Part shown: one piece after another, positions 35,608 to 46,451 of the stretch
How the letters are laid out: the number at the start of each line of letters is the position of its first letter
Position numbering within the stretch: the first letter of the stretch is position 1
Program-made: the position numbers and the translations under genes
The notes under the pieces: model-generated
Told to the model about the DNA's origin: nothing
What the model saw: only the letters and a program-made list of their open reading frames with translations
Database searches by the model: none
Assembly: GCF_017603825.1 (NCBI RefSeq)
Contig: NZ_CP072014.1
Coordinates: 3,472,001-3,536,000, forward strand
Length of the DNA stretch: 64,000 bases
Direction: 5' to 3'
DNA from: Arthrobacter crystallopoietes
GTDB lineage: Bacteria > Actinomycetota > Actinomycetes > Actinomycetales > Micrococcaceae

Positions 35608-38475
35608 ATGAACACTCGCCCACTGTTCCACTCCCCTTCGGCCGCCACGCGGATACGGGGAACCGGGATCGCCGGCCTGACCGCCCTTTCTCTCGCCGTC
35701 TCGGGTTTCATCCTCCCTCCAGCCGCTAACGGGGCCAACGAAACAGCACCACCGGTGGTCACTTCGGATCCGGCAGCGACCGATCCGTCAGTTCCTGGCA
35801 GCACGGCCACCGCTGTGCCCACGGTGGATGAACTCCCCCAGCCCTCGCCGGCCGCAGATGCACCGGAAGAATCGAACCCGGCGGACACGCCTGCACTTCA
35901 CGAACCCAGCGTCATTGAACAACCAGCTCCGTTACCGTCAGTAGAATCTACCCACGAACCCCGGCCTACATCGACGGAGGGTGGAACTCCTTCTAATAAC
36001 GCTGACGTCGAAGTTCCGGTAGAGGAACTCACTCAGGAGCAGCTGAGGGAATTGCTTGAAGTGCTTCAAGGCGACCATGGTGCCCAGATGGGCCATGGAC
36101 TTGCACAACGACAGCAACGAGAGGCCGAACTAAAGCAACCAGAGAAGCAGGAAGAGCTCCAAGAGCAGCTGGACGTCCTGGAAATCGATCGGACCAGCTC
36201 CTTGCAGGCATTGTCGGTCCCCATGGTCAACCGCGACAAGTGGAGCCCGGATGGGATCCAGGGCATCGACGTCAGCAGCCACCAGCCCAACGTGGACTGG
36301 ACCACCGAGTGGAACTACGGATCCCGGTTCGCCTATGTCAAAACCACGGAGGCCCTGTCCTACCAGAACCCGGAATGGGCAGAGCAGTACACCGGCTCCT
36401 ACAACGTCGGCATGATCCGGGGCTCGTACCACTTCGCTATCCCCAACGTCTCGTCGGGCAAGGACCAAGCCGACTACATGGTTGACAACGGCGGCGGCTG
36501 GTCCGCGGACGGCCGGACGCTGCCGCCACTGCTCGACATCGAATACAACCCCTACCCCGAGCTCGGCAACACGTGCTACAACATGTCCCCGAGCGAGATG
36601 GTCGCTTGGATCGACGATTTCTCCAACACGATCAAGGCGCGCACGGGCAGGCTGCCTGCAATCTATACAACGGCCGACTGGTGGAACTACTGTACGGGCA
36701 GCAGCACGGCTTTCAAGGACCACCCGCTCCACGTGGCCCACTATCCCCTGGATGGGTATACTCTGGCCGAACCGCGCCTGCCCGCGGGCTGGACGAGCTT
36801 CGATATCTGGCAGTACAGCTCGAGCGGTCCGTTCGCCGGCGACTCGAATGTCTGGCACGGCACCATGACCGAACTGCGCGACTTTGCCCAGAACAGGGAT
36901 ACCGTCACTACCTCGGTCCTCAGCGCAGCCCCAGGAGACTTGAATGGGGACGGCCACGGCGACCTGCTTTCCCGCCGCACCGACGGCGCCCTTTGGTACT
37001 ACCCGGGTAACGGCGCCGGCGGCTACGGCACGCCGACCCGCGTTGGCGGCGGCTGGCAAATCTACAACGCGCTGATCGGTGTAGGAAATTACGACGGCGA
37101 TGCGCAGCCCGATCTCCTGGCCGGCCACAGCGATGGCTCTCTGTGGTTCTACAAGGGCAAGGGCGGCGCTTCGTTTGAACCGCGCGTTATGGTGGGCACC
37201 AGCGGCTGGAACCAGTTCACCGATGTCGTCGGAGCCGGGGATCTGAACTCCGACGGCCACACAGACCTCATTGCCAAGCGACCCGACGGCATCGTCTACC
37301 TGTATCCTGGCCGCGGAACCGGCCAGACCGCTTCCAGGATCCGGATTGCGGACGGCTGGCAAGGCTACGACCAACTGGTGGCGCCCCGGGACTTCTCTGG
37401 TGATGACCGCGCGGACCTGATTGCCACGAAACCCGATGGTTCGCTCTGGCTACTCCGCGGCACAGGCAGGGCTCCTGCCCTCGACGCTTCCTTTTCCAGC
37501 GAGGAACGTATCGGCGCCAGCGGCTGGCAGGCGTTTACACAAATCCTGGGCGTGTGGGACAACAACCGCGACGGCAAACAGGACCTGCTAGGAATCTATG
37601 CCGACGGACAACTCGGATTTTATGCCGGCACCCGCTTCACAGAGAGCGAAGGATACAAATCACGCGTCGCGACGCGTAACTCGGGCTGGGAAGCCTACAA
37701 CCAGATGGTCACGCCAGGCGACTTCGACGGCGACGGCACCGCCGACCTCATCGGCCGTATGTCGGATGGCACCCTGTGGTTCGTGCCAGGCAATGGCGAG
37801 GGCGGCTATGGGAGCCGGATGCGGATCGGCCACGGGTGGCAAATTTACTCCGAGATCCTTGGCGTCGGTGATTACGACAGTGACGGCACGAGCGACCTGC
37901 TGGCACGGCAAGCCGACGGAACGCTGTGGTTGTACTCGGGGACGGGAAGGGTCGACTCGTCGAACGAAGGCTACGAACGGCGCGTGAAGATTGGCACCGG
38001 CGGCTGGCAGCAGTTCTCGCAACTGCTTGGGGCAGGGGACGTCAATCGCGACGGCGACAATGATTTGCTGGCTGTCCGCCCCGATGGTTCCGTTTGGCTC
38101 TACGCCGCCCCCGGCGACGGCGGGCACGGTCCCCGCAGCCAGATCGCTTCCGGGTGGGACGCCTACAACCACCTGACGGCAGCCGGCGACTACAATGGCG
38201 ACGGAACGGGCGACGTTGTCGCTAGGAAGCCCGATGGCACGCTCTGGTTCCTCCCAGGAAAGTCAACCTACTCATCGGGCTGGTTTGCGGCCGAACGGAA
38301 AATCGGCAACGGCGGCTGGAACATGTTCCGCAGCATCATTGGCCCTGGCGACTTCAACAGCGACCGCCGGGTCGATCTCCTCGGAATCGAACCTGATGGA
38401 GCGATGTGGTTCTACGCGGGCACGCAGTTCAGAACCGGAGCTGTTCTGCCCAGACAGATGGTCGGCTCACTCTAG
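35608..38475 (+). CDS. secreted GH25 lysozyme with C-terminal FG-GAP/VCBS repeats
   Basis: The ATG at 35608 follows GGAG with seven bases spacing and opens a 955-residue protein. A Tat/Sec-like signal peptide ([20 protein letters not shown]) is followed by a Pro/Thr/Glu-rich linker and a short charged helix of Gln/Glu ([17 protein letters not shown]). The GH25 muramidase domain spans about 215-400, with Asp221 in GIDVSSHQ and Asp310/Glu312 in LLDIEYN, the expected catalytic acids. From about 440 to the end there are roughly ten repeats of the type GDLNGDGxxDLLxRxxDGxLWxYPG, which bind calcium in related proteins and may hold the enzyme on the wall. It probably remodels peptidoglycan or lyses competitors. 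Confidence 0.93.
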   Translation: MNTRPLFHSPSAATRIRGTGIAGLTALSLAVSGFILPPAANGANETAPPVVTSDPAATDPSVPGSTATAVPTVDELPQPSPAADAPEESNPADTPALHEPSVIEQPAPLPSVESTHEPRPTSTEGGTPSNNADVEVPVEELTQEQLRELLEVLQGDHGAQMGHGLAQRQQREAELKQPEKQEELQEQLDVLEIDRTSSLQALSVPMVNRDKWSPDGIQGIDVSSHQPNVDWTTEWNYGSRFAYVKTTEALSYQNPEWAEQYTGSYNVGMIRGSYHFAIPNVSSGKDQADYMVDNGGGWSADGRTLPPLLDIEYNPYPELGNTCYNMSPSEMVAWIDDFSNTIKARTGRLPAIYTTADWWNYCTGSSTAFKDHPLHVAHYPLDGYTLAEPRLPAGWTSFDIWQYSSSGPFAGDSNVWHGTMTELRDFAQNRDTVTTSVLSAAPGDLNGDGHGDLLSRRTDGALWYYPGNGAGGYGTPTRVGGGWQIYNALIGVGNYDGDAQPDLLAGHSDGSLWFYKGKGGASFEPRVMVGTSGWNQFTDVVGAGDLNSDGHTDLIAKRPDGIVYLYPGRGTGQTASRIRIADGWQGYDQLVAPRDFSGDDRADLIATKPDGSLWLLRGTGRAPALDASFSSEERIGASGWQAFTQILGVWDNNRDGKQDLLGIYADGQLGFYAGTRFTESEGYKSRVATRNSGWEAYNQMVTPGDFDGDGTADLIGRMSDGTLWFVPGNGEGGYGSRMRIGHGWQIYSEILGVGDYDSDGTSDLLARQADGTLWLYSGTGRVDSSNEGYERRVKIGTGGWQQFSQLLGAGDVNRDGDNDLLAVRPDGSVWLYAAPGDGGHGPRSQIASGWDAYNHLTAAGDYNGDGTGDVVARKPDGTLWFLPGKSTYSSGWFAAERKIGNGGWNMFRSIIGPGDFNSDRRVDLLGIEPDGAMWFYAGTQFRTGAVLPRQMVGSL

Positions 38476-38567
38476 CCAAATCGCCGGCACGAGTGCGGCG
38501 CTGCTCGCGAGAATTTCAGGCGAAGACCTCCCCAGCATTCTTCCGGCGCAGATCACCCGGCATTTAC

Positions 38568-40025
38568 CTAACGCAAATCCAGACTGAGGTTCCCATGAAT
38601 GGTCGAATAGGCCCGGACACCGTTTTCGCGGGAGGGCAGCGGCACGTCATCGCCTATGAGCACTCGCTGTGGCGGCCCGGAGAAGCCGCCGACACTGGCT
38701 TCCACAAAGCAGTCCACAATGTTCCCCTGATAGCCGCGCAGCAGCCCACCAGGCACTGTGACCGAGTAGATGTCTGAACCGGCGGAGCCGGACTGCAGCA
38801 GCAACTTCTCGTCCTTGCCACCACCGCGTCTTCTGAGGGCAAGGAACAGCTCATCGAAACCGCCGGCTGGCTCCATGCGGAAGGCGAGGACGGCCGAGCC
38901 GTCGCTGTTAATCTGCACGGATGACGAGTGGGGTATCGCCCGAAGCAACGCCTCAGATCCGGCGAGCCGTTCCAGGCCGTCAACATCCCGGGCACGGACA
39001 AGTTGTGACCGCTGCCGGAAGATCGGTGATAATTCGCTCTCCAGTGACTCAGGGATGTAGCGCTCCACGAACTCCGCGTGCGCTTCTACCCATCGGCTCC
39101 GGATAGAGCGGCCAAGCCGGCCGAAGCGCTCAGGGTCGTAGGTCCGCAAGCACTTGCGCCGGTACAGGTCCAGGACCATCAGGTCAGCCCGGTCCTGGTC
39201 CTTCTCGTTCTCCTTGATGATGCGGGCGATCTCCCCCACCGACCAGGTGTAGCCCTCGGCCACAGTCCGCTCGGAGCTGATGTTGAGCCCATCGTCGCGG
39301 GTCCTAATGAAGTAATAGTCGTAATCCGCCAAGACGGATACCCTGTTGGCGAGCAAATAACACCGCGCCATCACCATGCCGTCTTCCAACCGAACCTTGT
39401 CCTCGTGGAATCTGATGTTGTGGTGTTCCAGTAATTCACGGCGGATCATCTTTTGTGGTGACAGCGTCCCAAGAATCTTGCGCCTGTCGATGTCCAGTTC
39501 CGTCACCTTGAATAGTGACGCTTGGACTCGACGGCCGTTGATGCCAACAAGCTTGGGAACCAGAACATCCACGTCATGCTTAAAGGCGTAGTCCACCATG
39601 CGTCGCAATGAATCGGGCCCAAGCCTGTCATCCGCATCGCAAAAGAAGACATAGGGCGCCGCGCTCGCGGCAATGCCAACGTTCCGAGGCTTGCCGGGCC
39701 AACCACTGTTTGGCTGATGGATAACGCGAAAGTGAGGATTTGTCCTGGCATAATCGTCCAACACCTTACCGCTGGCGTCAGTCGATCCGTCATCAACGGC
39801 AATGACCTCGAACAGCGCCTGATCCAGCTCTTGTGCCTGTAGGGAATCGAGCATTTCTGTCAGATATGGCATAGCGTTAAAGACCGGTATAACCACGGAC
39901 ACTTTGGCAGTTTCCGCGCTTGAGCTGGGTCCGCTGTCCCCCGGCAAAACCTGCGGGGCCTTGCGTTTGGCGGAAAACCTCTTCAGGCGCCGTTGAAGGG
40001 CCGCAACCCGGTCCCGGACGATCAT
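38568..40025 (-). CDS. GT2 glycosyltransferase (wall-polymer type), paralogue A
   Basis: This 485-residue protein has a GT-A domain at the N-terminus: VSVVIPVFNAMPYLTEML, VIAVDDGSTDASG, the donor-metal motif FFCDADDRLG, and an acceptor segment KVRLEDGMVMARCYL. The C-terminal 170 residues form a separate domain rich in strands. It resembles the TarS/TarP-like enzymes that add sugars to teichoic acids. It is clearly paralogous to the protein at 48536-49984, including the shared C-terminal tail (IHGNLSLDLR). It lies downstream of the TagF-type gene in the same direction with a 42-base gap. Donor and acceptor are not determined. Confidence 0.88.
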   Translation of the reverse strand: MIVRDRVAALQRRLKRFSAKRKAPQVLPGDSGPSSSAETAKVSVVIPVFNAMPYLTEMLDSLQAQELDQALFEVIAVDDGSTDASGKVLDDYARTNPHFRVIHQPNSGWPGKPRNVGIAASAAPYVFFCDADDRLGPDSLRRMVDYAFKHDVDVLVPKLVGINGRRVQASLFKVTELDIDRRKILGTLSPQKMIRRELLEHHNIRFHEDKVRLEDGMVMARCYLLANRVSVLADYDYYFIRTRDDGLNISSERTVAEGYTWSVGEIARIIKENEKDQDRADLMVLDLYRRKCLRTYDPERFGRLGRSIRSRWVEAHAEFVERYIPESLESELSPIFRQRSQLVRARDVDGLERLAGSEALLRAIPHSSSVQINSDGSAVLAFRMEPAGGFDELFLALRRRGGGKDEKLLLQSGSAGSDIYSVTVPGGLLRGYQGNIVDCFVEASVGGFSGPPQRVLIGDDVPLPSRENGVRAYSTIHGNLSLDLR

Positions 40026-40067
40026 TCGTATCCCTTTGCTGGAAGGAGTTTTAGTAACTGTATCGGT

Positions 40068-43000
40068 TCAGAAGAGCTGGTCGACTACGCGCTCTGCAGC
40101 ATGACCATCGTCCTTGGGAGCAAATTTAGCCACGAAGGATTCATGCTTCGCCTCGCGTTCGGGATCCGGAAGTGACGCTCCCTCGATGGCTTTGTATAGA
40201 GACTCCTCTGTTTCCACGATAGGCCCAGGAAGTTCAGTGTTGTAGTCAAGGTAAAAGCCACGAAGCGTATCCCGGTACAGTTCCAAGTCATAGGCGTAAA
40301 AAATGATCGGACGGCGCAGTAGCGAAAAGTCGAAAAACACCGATGAGTAGTCTGTTACCAGAATGTCACTGGCCAGATACAGTTCCTGAATTTCAGCGTA
40401 GCCTGAGACATCCAGAACTGCATCCCGAACGCTTTCCGGGATTTGAATTCTGTTACTAACCAACACATGCATACGGAGCAGCAGAACTGTATCGGTTCCA
40501 AACTTCTCATGGAAGCGCTCGAGGTCGAACGGCAACTCAAAAGAAAACTTGCCTGCCCCACTGCTTTGGGAGTCACGGAACGTGGGCGCGTACAGCACTA
40601 CCCGTTTATTCTCTGGTATGCCTAGTTTGCGACGCACGTCCTTGCTTAAACCACTGTTCTGTCCGGCGGCTAAAACGTCGTTCCGCGGATATCCTTCCTC
40701 GAGTACTTTCCCATCGTATGCAAAGGCACTGCGAAAGACTGCGGTCGCGTACGGGCTTGGGGAAAGCAACACACTCCATTGCCGTACAGCATTACTGACT
40801 CTGCGAAGGTAATCCTCATCGCGGCCGTGGACCTCAACCAAGTCGTGAAGCATGCGTTTCAAGGGTGTTCCGTGCCAAGTCTGGACCATGATGGCGTCTT
40901 TTCGACGCCGTATGTAGTGAGGAAAGTTCTGATTGTTGACCCAGTACTTGGCCTTGCCGAGATACCAGTAGTATTCCGGTGACAGTCGCTTCACCACGCG
41001 CGTGTTTGCGTCCTCGTGCGGCAGCTTACCCCGGTAGATCCAGATCTTGGTACGTGGATCTTCTCGCCTCAAGAGCTCTTCATATATGTATCGGGGGCTA
41101 TCTGCGTACTGTTTTCCCAGACCGCTTTCAAAAACGATCAGATTCTCGTCCATCGGCATTCGCCGCACCATTTTATAGAACTGACGCATGGCTGGGAAAT
41201 AAAACCGGCTTCGTCGAAAACGGCCAAATACCCGTTCGCTTAACTCCGGATCAATGAATTTACGCAGTCGGGATTCTGTCGGCCGGGCTTCGCTGACTGC
41301 CTCGAAGATCCGACTGCAATTGTTCTGATCGCGATACTTTAGAAAACGGCGAGCACGCCCCATGTACTCCTCCGGCATTCGGCATTCGGAAGTGTAGGTT
41401 TCCACAAGCCCAGTTATCAGTGAGTCAAGATCAAATGAAATGCGGCCCGGCAGCTCGGCGTCGAGGTCGAGGTGCGACCCCCTCGGGCCAAGGAAGCGTT
41501 CCCTGTCGAACTGGTAGTAGTGGACCGGCTTTTGCAGAAAACTGAAATCAAAGCCCACGCTCGAGTAGTCGGTGACCATAACTGCGCTTTGCTTAAGCAG
41601 GTATTGGACGTCCACTTCGCCTTGAGAAATAACTCGCGCCGGAACACCTTCGAAGTGGTGGCGGAATTGCTGCATGTTTGGATGCAAGCAGAAAATGATT
41701 TCGGTGCCGAACCGGTCCACTAGTTCCCGCAGTCGCCGGTCATGCAGCAGTTCGTTCCATGCCTGGAAGTACTCAGACTCGGTAAAAACTGATGGATCTT
41801 GCAGCCAGTCCCGCCACGTCGGAATGATAAGGAGCTGTTTGGGTTTGACTTCGACATCTCCGGCGAACAGCGCGTCAAAGCGGGACAAGCCAGTGACGAC
41901 CACGTCCTTGTTAGCGTATCCGAAGTCGCCAACGATGTATTCCTTCTCGCGCTCAGAACTGACGACGAAGACATCAGTGTCGAAGCCAGGTGCCTTCTTT
42001 CCATAATTGGGAACCATCCATTTAGTACCCATGACGCCGTGCTGCAGGAAGACCTTGACGCCACCCACGGCCCTGCGGAACTGCGGAAGCCGCGTCGGGT
42101 AGAGGAAGTCTGGATGATGCGAACCGATGAACCGTTCCGCTTGTAGAGCTAGTTCAAAGTGGCGTTTGGACCGGTATGCAACGATATTGCCCAATCCCTC
42201 GAGGTTTCGAACCTCGGGCGAGGCAAAATCGATCACATAATAGGCGTCTATTTCTGGTTTGTGCTCCCGCAGGTACCGAAAAAAGTGCAGTCCCGTATCC
42301 TGCGCCTTATAGGGGCGCTCCCCCACTAACCACACGGGTTTGTCTTGTGTCCTCTTGGACAGAGGCATCCGTGTCTTCTTCTGCAGGTATTCAAAGGCCT
42401 CAGTATCCAACAGTTCTAAATGGAAAGAGGTCTTCTTCGCCTTGAAGGTGTAGTACGGGGTGATGCTCAAGGTCTTATCGCCGCGATTTTGCCAGCCGGC
42501 CCGGGACAGTTTCCGAACTATGTATTTAGTCCTGCCGACCCGCACGCGATGGGGATCTTGGGCACCGCCCTCGTGGACTTCCAGCCATGCATCAAGCGTA
42601 TCGTCGGCGGATAGTTGTTCATTTGAAAAAGTCTTGAGGTCCAGTCGGGCCCGGAGCAGATACTCGCGCAAGCCAAAACGACTGGCAGTACGCTTTTCAT
42701 CCAGCTTGATATTAGTGGCACCAACATAACGGATGCCGCTTTGCCGGCCGACTAGTACCAGTTCGGCTTTAGTCGGACTGCCATGACGTACCAAAAGCCT
42801 GGCGGAAAGCCGGATGGAGCCACCGGCAACGGACAGACGCTTAACGTAAACTGCGTTGTACGGTTTTAGAACCCGGTTGAGGGCAAGAGTTAGGAAGCCC
42901 TTGCGATTCACATAACCGACGATTGTGTTGTTTGCCGCAGCGACCGCTCGTAGCAAACCGACGTTGGTTCGCAAGAATCGGCCGAAGGCCAGGCGCGCTG

Positions 43001-43511
43001 TACACGTTGCATCAGGTTCCACCGCGCCTGACTCTAATGCTTCGCGAAATTCCGCGAAGGACATGCCTACTTGAGCCCCGCCTACCACACTAATGTGCCG
43101 GCTGTATCGCGGAACATCGATCGCAGAGCATGAAATCTCCAGGAACAGGGGAAATAAACCTTCCGCGTCTGCGTTCCCTTCACGAGAAATCTGCGCCGTG
43201 TCTAACTGATGAACCAGGTCTGTGGCCAACCGTTGAAGATCCACAGACACGGCGAAGGAAGGGTATCCCGTCCGTGCAAGCTTTCCGGTGGCTTCCGCAT
43301 CAACTAACCTGATCCAGGAGTCGCCCTCATGAAGTGTCCACAGAGCGATTGGAGTGAGCCCATGGCTCAACTCAAATTCTGAAGTGAGTACCGAACCGTC
43401 TTGCGAAATGGCGAGTTCACGCAGTTCTTGCCGTGCCGATCTGGAACCAGGATCAAGAAGACGCTCCACCTTCGACCTAGCTTTGGAAAACGCAGATTTC
43501 GGATCGGACAT
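40068..43511 (-). CDS. double-domain CDP-glycerol glycerophosphotransferase (TagF-type)
   Basis: This 1147-residue protein has two Glyphos_transf-type catalytic modules. Module 1 (about 380-720) has His491 in FLQHGVMG and His610 in CLHPN, with VTDYSSVGFDF. Module 2 (about 780-1147) has His880 in WHGTPLK and His1015 in RMHV, with VTDYSSVFFDF. These correspond to the two catalytic histidines of TagF, so both modules look active. The N-terminal 370 residues are a beta-rich domain of unknown role. TagF enzymes polymerise or prime glycerol phosphate on a lipid carrier. The start codon overlaps the Stealth stop by one base (TAATG), so the two proteins are coupled. Two different polyol-phosphate additions in one chain are possible. 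Confidence 0.9.
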   Translation of the reverse strand: MSDPKSAFSKARSKVERLLDPGSRSARQELRELAISQDGSVLTSEFELSHGLTPIALWTLHEGDSWIRLVDAEATGKLARTGYPSFAVSVDLQRLATDLVHQLDTAQISREGNADAEGLFPLFLEISCSAIDVPRYSRHISVVGGAQVGMSFAEFREALESGAVEPDATCTARLAFGRFLRTNVGLLRAVAAANNTIVGYVNRKGFLTLALNRVLKPYNAVYVKRLSVAGGSIRLSARLLVRHGSPTKAELVLVGRQSGIRYVGATNIKLDEKRTASRFGLREYLLRARLDLKTFSNEQLSADDTLDAWLEVHEGGAQDPHRVRVGRTKYIVRKLSRAGWQNRGDKTLSITPYYTFKAKKTSFHLELLDTEAFEYLQKKTRMPLSKRTQDKPVWLVGERPYKAQDTGLHFFRYLREHKPEIDAYYVIDFASPEVRNLEGLGNIVAYRSKRHFELALQAERFIGSHHPDFLYPTRLPQFRRAVGGVKVFLQHGVMGTKWMVPNYGKKAPGFDTDVFVVSSEREKEYIVGDFGYANKDVVVTGLSRFDALFAGDVEVKPKQLLIIPTWRDWLQDPSVFTESEYFQAWNELLHDRRLRELVDRFGTEIIFCLHPNMQQFRHHFEGVPARVISQGEVDVQYLLKQSAVMVTDYSSVGFDFSFLQKPVHYYQFDRERFLGPRGSHLDLDAELPGRISFDLDSLITGLVETYTSECRMPEEYMGRARRFLKYRDQNNCSRIFEAVSEARPTESRLRKFIDPELSERVFGRFRRSRFYFPAMRQFYKMVRRMPMDENLIVFESGLGKQYADSPRYIYEELLRREDPRTKIWIYRGKLPHEDANTRVVKRLSPEYYWYLGKAKYWVNNQNFPHYIRRRKDAIMVQTWHGTPLKRMLHDLVEVHGRDEDYLRRVSNAVRQWSVLLSPSPYATAVFRSAFAYDGKVLEEGYPRNDVLAAGQNSGLSKDVRRKLGIPENKRVVLYAPTFRDSQSSGAGKFSFELPFDLERFHEKFGTDTVLLLRMHVLVSNRIQIPESVRDAVLDVSGYAEIQELYLASDILVTDYSSVFFDFSLLRRPIIFYAYDLELYRDTLRGFYLDYNTELPGPIVETEESLYKAIEGASLPDPEREAKHESFVAKFAPKDDGHAAERVVDQLF

Positions 43512-45037
43512 TACTCTCCTAGTTCGAAGGAACTTGGGACGGGAAAATAGGATTGTAGGAACCGCTGCATGAGCTGATCCTGTGAGGGCAGGTTGATGGC
43601 CGAGCCCCCGATTTCATTGAGACAGAAAACATCGGCATCGCGGTCTCTTAATAGCCGAAGCAGCTTCGCTTGAGCAGAAGCCTCTCCAATATCGCAATAG
43701 CGGTACTTGAGATTGCTTGGTACCGCCGCGCCAATCATGTAGCCGTAATAGTGTGCCAGAGAGGACGGGATGGATATGTCCGACGGACTCCGGAACTGTG
43801 ACCGGGACGTTTCTGCGTGCTTCGCAGTAAAGTCCTCCTCCAATTGACGCAAGGTGCTCACTCTTTCCGGATGAGCAGTGTGCTTGAACTTGAATCGAAC
43901 TGTGCGGCCGAATCGTTGCTCAATCAACGCCCTGTTTTGTTTGGCAGCGCTATCAACCGGTAGGTCAGCGGAATTGGGAGGTCCTCCATCGATCTCTTGA
44001 TCCGAGAGGAAAAACCGGCTTAGGCCGCTGCCCTCAAAAAACAGATCTGGCATCACCCTGCGGCCCAGGAACACGTCATCGTTCAGATAGAGAAAGTGTT
44101 CGCTCAGTCCCGAGATGTGATGTAGGCGAGCTTCAATTGCATGCGAATTGAACGTTGGCAAGGCGTCGTCTGGGAAAATTGCCTCGTGATCGACCATGGT
44201 TATGCGTGGATTCGATGTGTCCAGCCAATCCGGGGTCTGTCCCGCAGACACTAGATAAATGTGGCTGATCCACGGTGCAAAATAGTCCAATGAACGAAGC
44301 GAATAGCGTAGTTCGTCGTGTGAACGGTAGCGCTCGTCATTGGCAGAATATTGATTCAGTTCGCCCATGTGTATTCGGGACAGTGCCTCTGCCTTTTGCG
44401 CGCGCCACTTCGGATCCCCGCCGTCGACCCATGTATACACAACGTCGATCGGCTCCAACAGTTCAGTGACAGACGAATAGGGAGTCCGTTCCGGCTCCTC
44501 TATGACCTCGCAACCAAGTTCATGACCTGCCAGCATCAGACCGTCGGCTGACTGCGGCTCAAAGACGGTGAGCTGCGGCACGTCGACTTGGTCGAGCTCG
44601 CTGAGCAGTACAGGCGCAGACCGGCCCAACTTGGCATACAGCGGACGCCCGACGGAGACGCCTTTAAGAGCATGAAGGAGTTCTGGCAACTTACCCGTAC
44701 CGAGCACCAGGAATGCAGGCTTGTTTGGGTTCGGTTGTTCGACCCGATACTCCATGTCGGCCACGTCCGCAGCGAACTGGACTAGTTCACGGTTTGTCCT
44801 GATGGCTTCAACAGCCGAAAACCGCTCCACCGGCCGGGTCGCGAAAACTTGTCCATCGGATATTACGGGAGTCACACGGCCCGTCATGCCGGCGAACTGC
44901 GTTCGGGCAAGGAAACGTGCGGTATGTGAGTGTACTGACGTCTGCAGCTGTGTCCTGCCGTGGAATACGTCGAAAACAGTCTGGACGAGGGGCTGCGGTA
45001 ACTTACGCGCGAAGGCGCCACGCAGTCCGGCGATCAT
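43511..45037 (-). CDS. Stealth family hexose-1-phosphoryltransferase
   Basis: This 508-residue protein has the four Stealth conserved regions: CR1 IDVVYTWVDGGDPKW (about 210), CR2 with YRSHDELRYSLRSLDYFAPW, DDALPTFNSHAIE and FLYLNDDVFLGR, CR3 HTAHPERVSTLRQLE, and a short CR4 with CLNEIGG. Family members transfer sugar-1-phosphate to make phosphodiester-linked polymers and include GlcNAc-1-phosphotransferases. The ATG at 45037 is preceded by GGAAGGAATTA; an upstream in-frame start (45079) lacks one. Coupled to the TagF-type gene, so the polymer probably contains sugar-phosphate and glycerol-phosphate units. Confidence 0.9.
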   Translation of the reverse strand: MIAGLRGAFARKLPQPLVQTVFDVFHGRTQLQTSVHSHTARFLARTQFAGMTGRVTPVISDGQVFATRPVERFSAVEAIRTNRELVQFAADVADMEYRVEQPNPNKPAFLVLGTGKLPELLHALKGVSVGRPLYAKLGRSAPVLLSELDQVDVPQLTVFEPQSADGLMLAGHELGCEVIEEPERTPYSSVTELLEPIDVVYTWVDGGDPKWRAQKAEALSRIHMGELNQYSANDERYRSHDELRYSLRSLDYFAPWISHIYLVSAGQTPDWLDTSNPRITMVDHEAIFPDDALPTFNSHAIEARLHHISGLSEHFLYLNDDVFLGRRVMPDLFFEGSGLSRFFLSDQEIDGGPPNSADLPVDSAAKQNRALIEQRFGRTVRFKFKHTAHPERVSTLRQLEEDFTAKHAETSRSQFRSPSDISIPSSLAHYYGYMIGAAVPSNLKYRYCDIGEASAQAKLLRLLRDRDADVFCLNEIGGSAINLPSQDQLMQRFLQSYFPVPSSFELGE

Positions 45038-45190
45038 TAATTCCTTCCAGAAGCACAGTGTTCCCCATGGGCAGTCCAAGATTCGTTACAGTTTACCAAC
45101 AGAAAGCTGAACGGATTCTGAACTCTACAGATACTCCCCCTGGCTGCTTCGGTACGCTGGGTGCTTCCCGATCCTCTAACAGGAGACTCT

Positions 45191-46396
45191 GTGTCATTCA
45201 ACGCGAAGGCCCGCAGGGGCTTGAACCTCATTGCCGATCACGTCGGCAACTTCTTGTTGGATAAGAGGGTACGTAAAGAGCTGGATGCTCGAAACTCTAC
45301 GGCACCTGCACGGTATGAAGCCGCTCTGTACTTTGCAGACGATCCCTCGAGCGCATACCAGATTCGGCAGTGGTTCGGTCCGATGCTTAAACTGTCCGAA
45401 CGGCATCCCGTGGCTGTCCTGGTTCACAAGGCGACGACTGCCGCCGCCATTTTGGGGGATTGTCCATTGCCGGTCTACCTGACGAGCGGCATTGATGAAG
45501 TTGAACGGTTCGTTAGCGCCAACGGAACACGTGTCGTGTTCTACGTCAACAACAACCAGGCCAACTTTACGGTCCTGCGGCTGACGAATCCTGTGCACAT
45601 TCATCTAAGCCACGGGGAAAGCGACAAGGTCTCGATGGCCTCCAACCAACTCAAGGCATACGACTTCGCGTTCATTGCTGGCGAAGCATCCAGACAACGC
45701 ATCCTCGCCAATGTCCCCCGACTGGATCCCCAAAAATTGGTTGAAATTGGACGTCCTCAACTCGACGGTGCTGCCGCACAAGGAGCACAAAATAACCACG
45801 GCGGCCGTGTGACTGTACTTTACGCGCCTACTTGGGAGGGTGACCGTGATGCCATGGCCTACGGCTCCGTAGTTTCCCATGGCCTGCCCCTTGTTCGATC
45901 ACTCCTTGCTGATTCCCGCTACCGCCTGATTTTCCGACCTCATCCGCGCACAGGCGTACGTCTTCGAGCGCATGGGGACGCTGTAAAACAGATCGATTCG
46001 CTGATCGCCTCCGCCGTGGAAAACTCCCCGGATGCCGGGCATTACCGTGATCACTCTCTGGATTTCAACAGTGCCATGGCAGAAGCTGACATTTGTATCT
46101 GTGATGTTTCGGCAATGGCAATGGACTGGCTTCCTCATCGCAAACCCCTGCTGATAACCAAACCAACCGAACCGGCTGCCGTTGTCGATCCCAAAGGGAT
46201 CACCAGCGTCGTACCTCTGTTGGCTGCAGTTGAGGCGGAGCGGACGCCCTCTGTGCTAGACGACCTGCGGTCCCGTCCAATCAGCGAAAAGCAGCTCGAC
46301 TTGATCCGATACCACTTCGGAGAGACGGACGCTGGTGCAAGCACCCGACGTTTTCTGTGGGCGGTTGATAGAGCCATGCAGGAGCCAAGCTTGTAA
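45191..46396 (+). CDS. TagF/CDP-glycerol transferase-like protein, single domain
   Basis: The GTG at 45191, with AGGAG six bases upstream, opens a 401-residue protein. HLSHGESDK resembles the first His motif of CDP-glycerol transferases, VTVLYAPTWEGDRD the usual APTWR-like strand, FRPHPRTG the second His motif and DICICDVSAMAMDWL the VTDYSS-like segment. It therefore has the GT-B polyol-phosphate fold with divergent motifs. It is divergently transcribed from the Stealth-TagF pair across a 153-base gap that must hold both promoters. It may prime the chain or add a terminal group. Confidence 0.8.
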   Translation: MSFNAKARRGLNLIADHVGNFLLDKRVRKELDARNSTAPARYEAALYFADDPSSAYQIRQWFGPMLKLSERHPVAVLVHKATTAAAILGDCPLPVYLTSGIDEVERFVSANGTRVVFYVNNNQANFTVLRLTNPVHIHLSHGESDKVSMASNQLKAYDFAFIAGEASRQRILANVPRLDPQKLVEIGRPQLDGAAAQGAQNNHGGRVTVLYAPTWEGDRDAMAYGSVVSHGLPLVRSLLADSRYRLIFRPHPRTGVRLRAHGDAVKQIDSLIASAVENSPDAGHYRDHSLDFNSAMAEADICICDVSAMAMDWLPHRKPLLITKPTEPAAVVDPKGITSVVPLLAAVEAERTPSVLDDLRSRPISEKQLDLIRYHFGETDAGASTRRFLWAVDRAMQEPSL

Positions 46397-46451
46397 AATA
46401 GTCCACCACCGCCGTACCGTTCGCCGAACTTCGTGGCCTTCAGGAGGAAGA

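Noticed and set aside
36130-37374. Antisense open frame over the GH25/FG-GAP gene
   Set aside because: Generated by the repetitive Asp/Gly-rich codons of the repeats.
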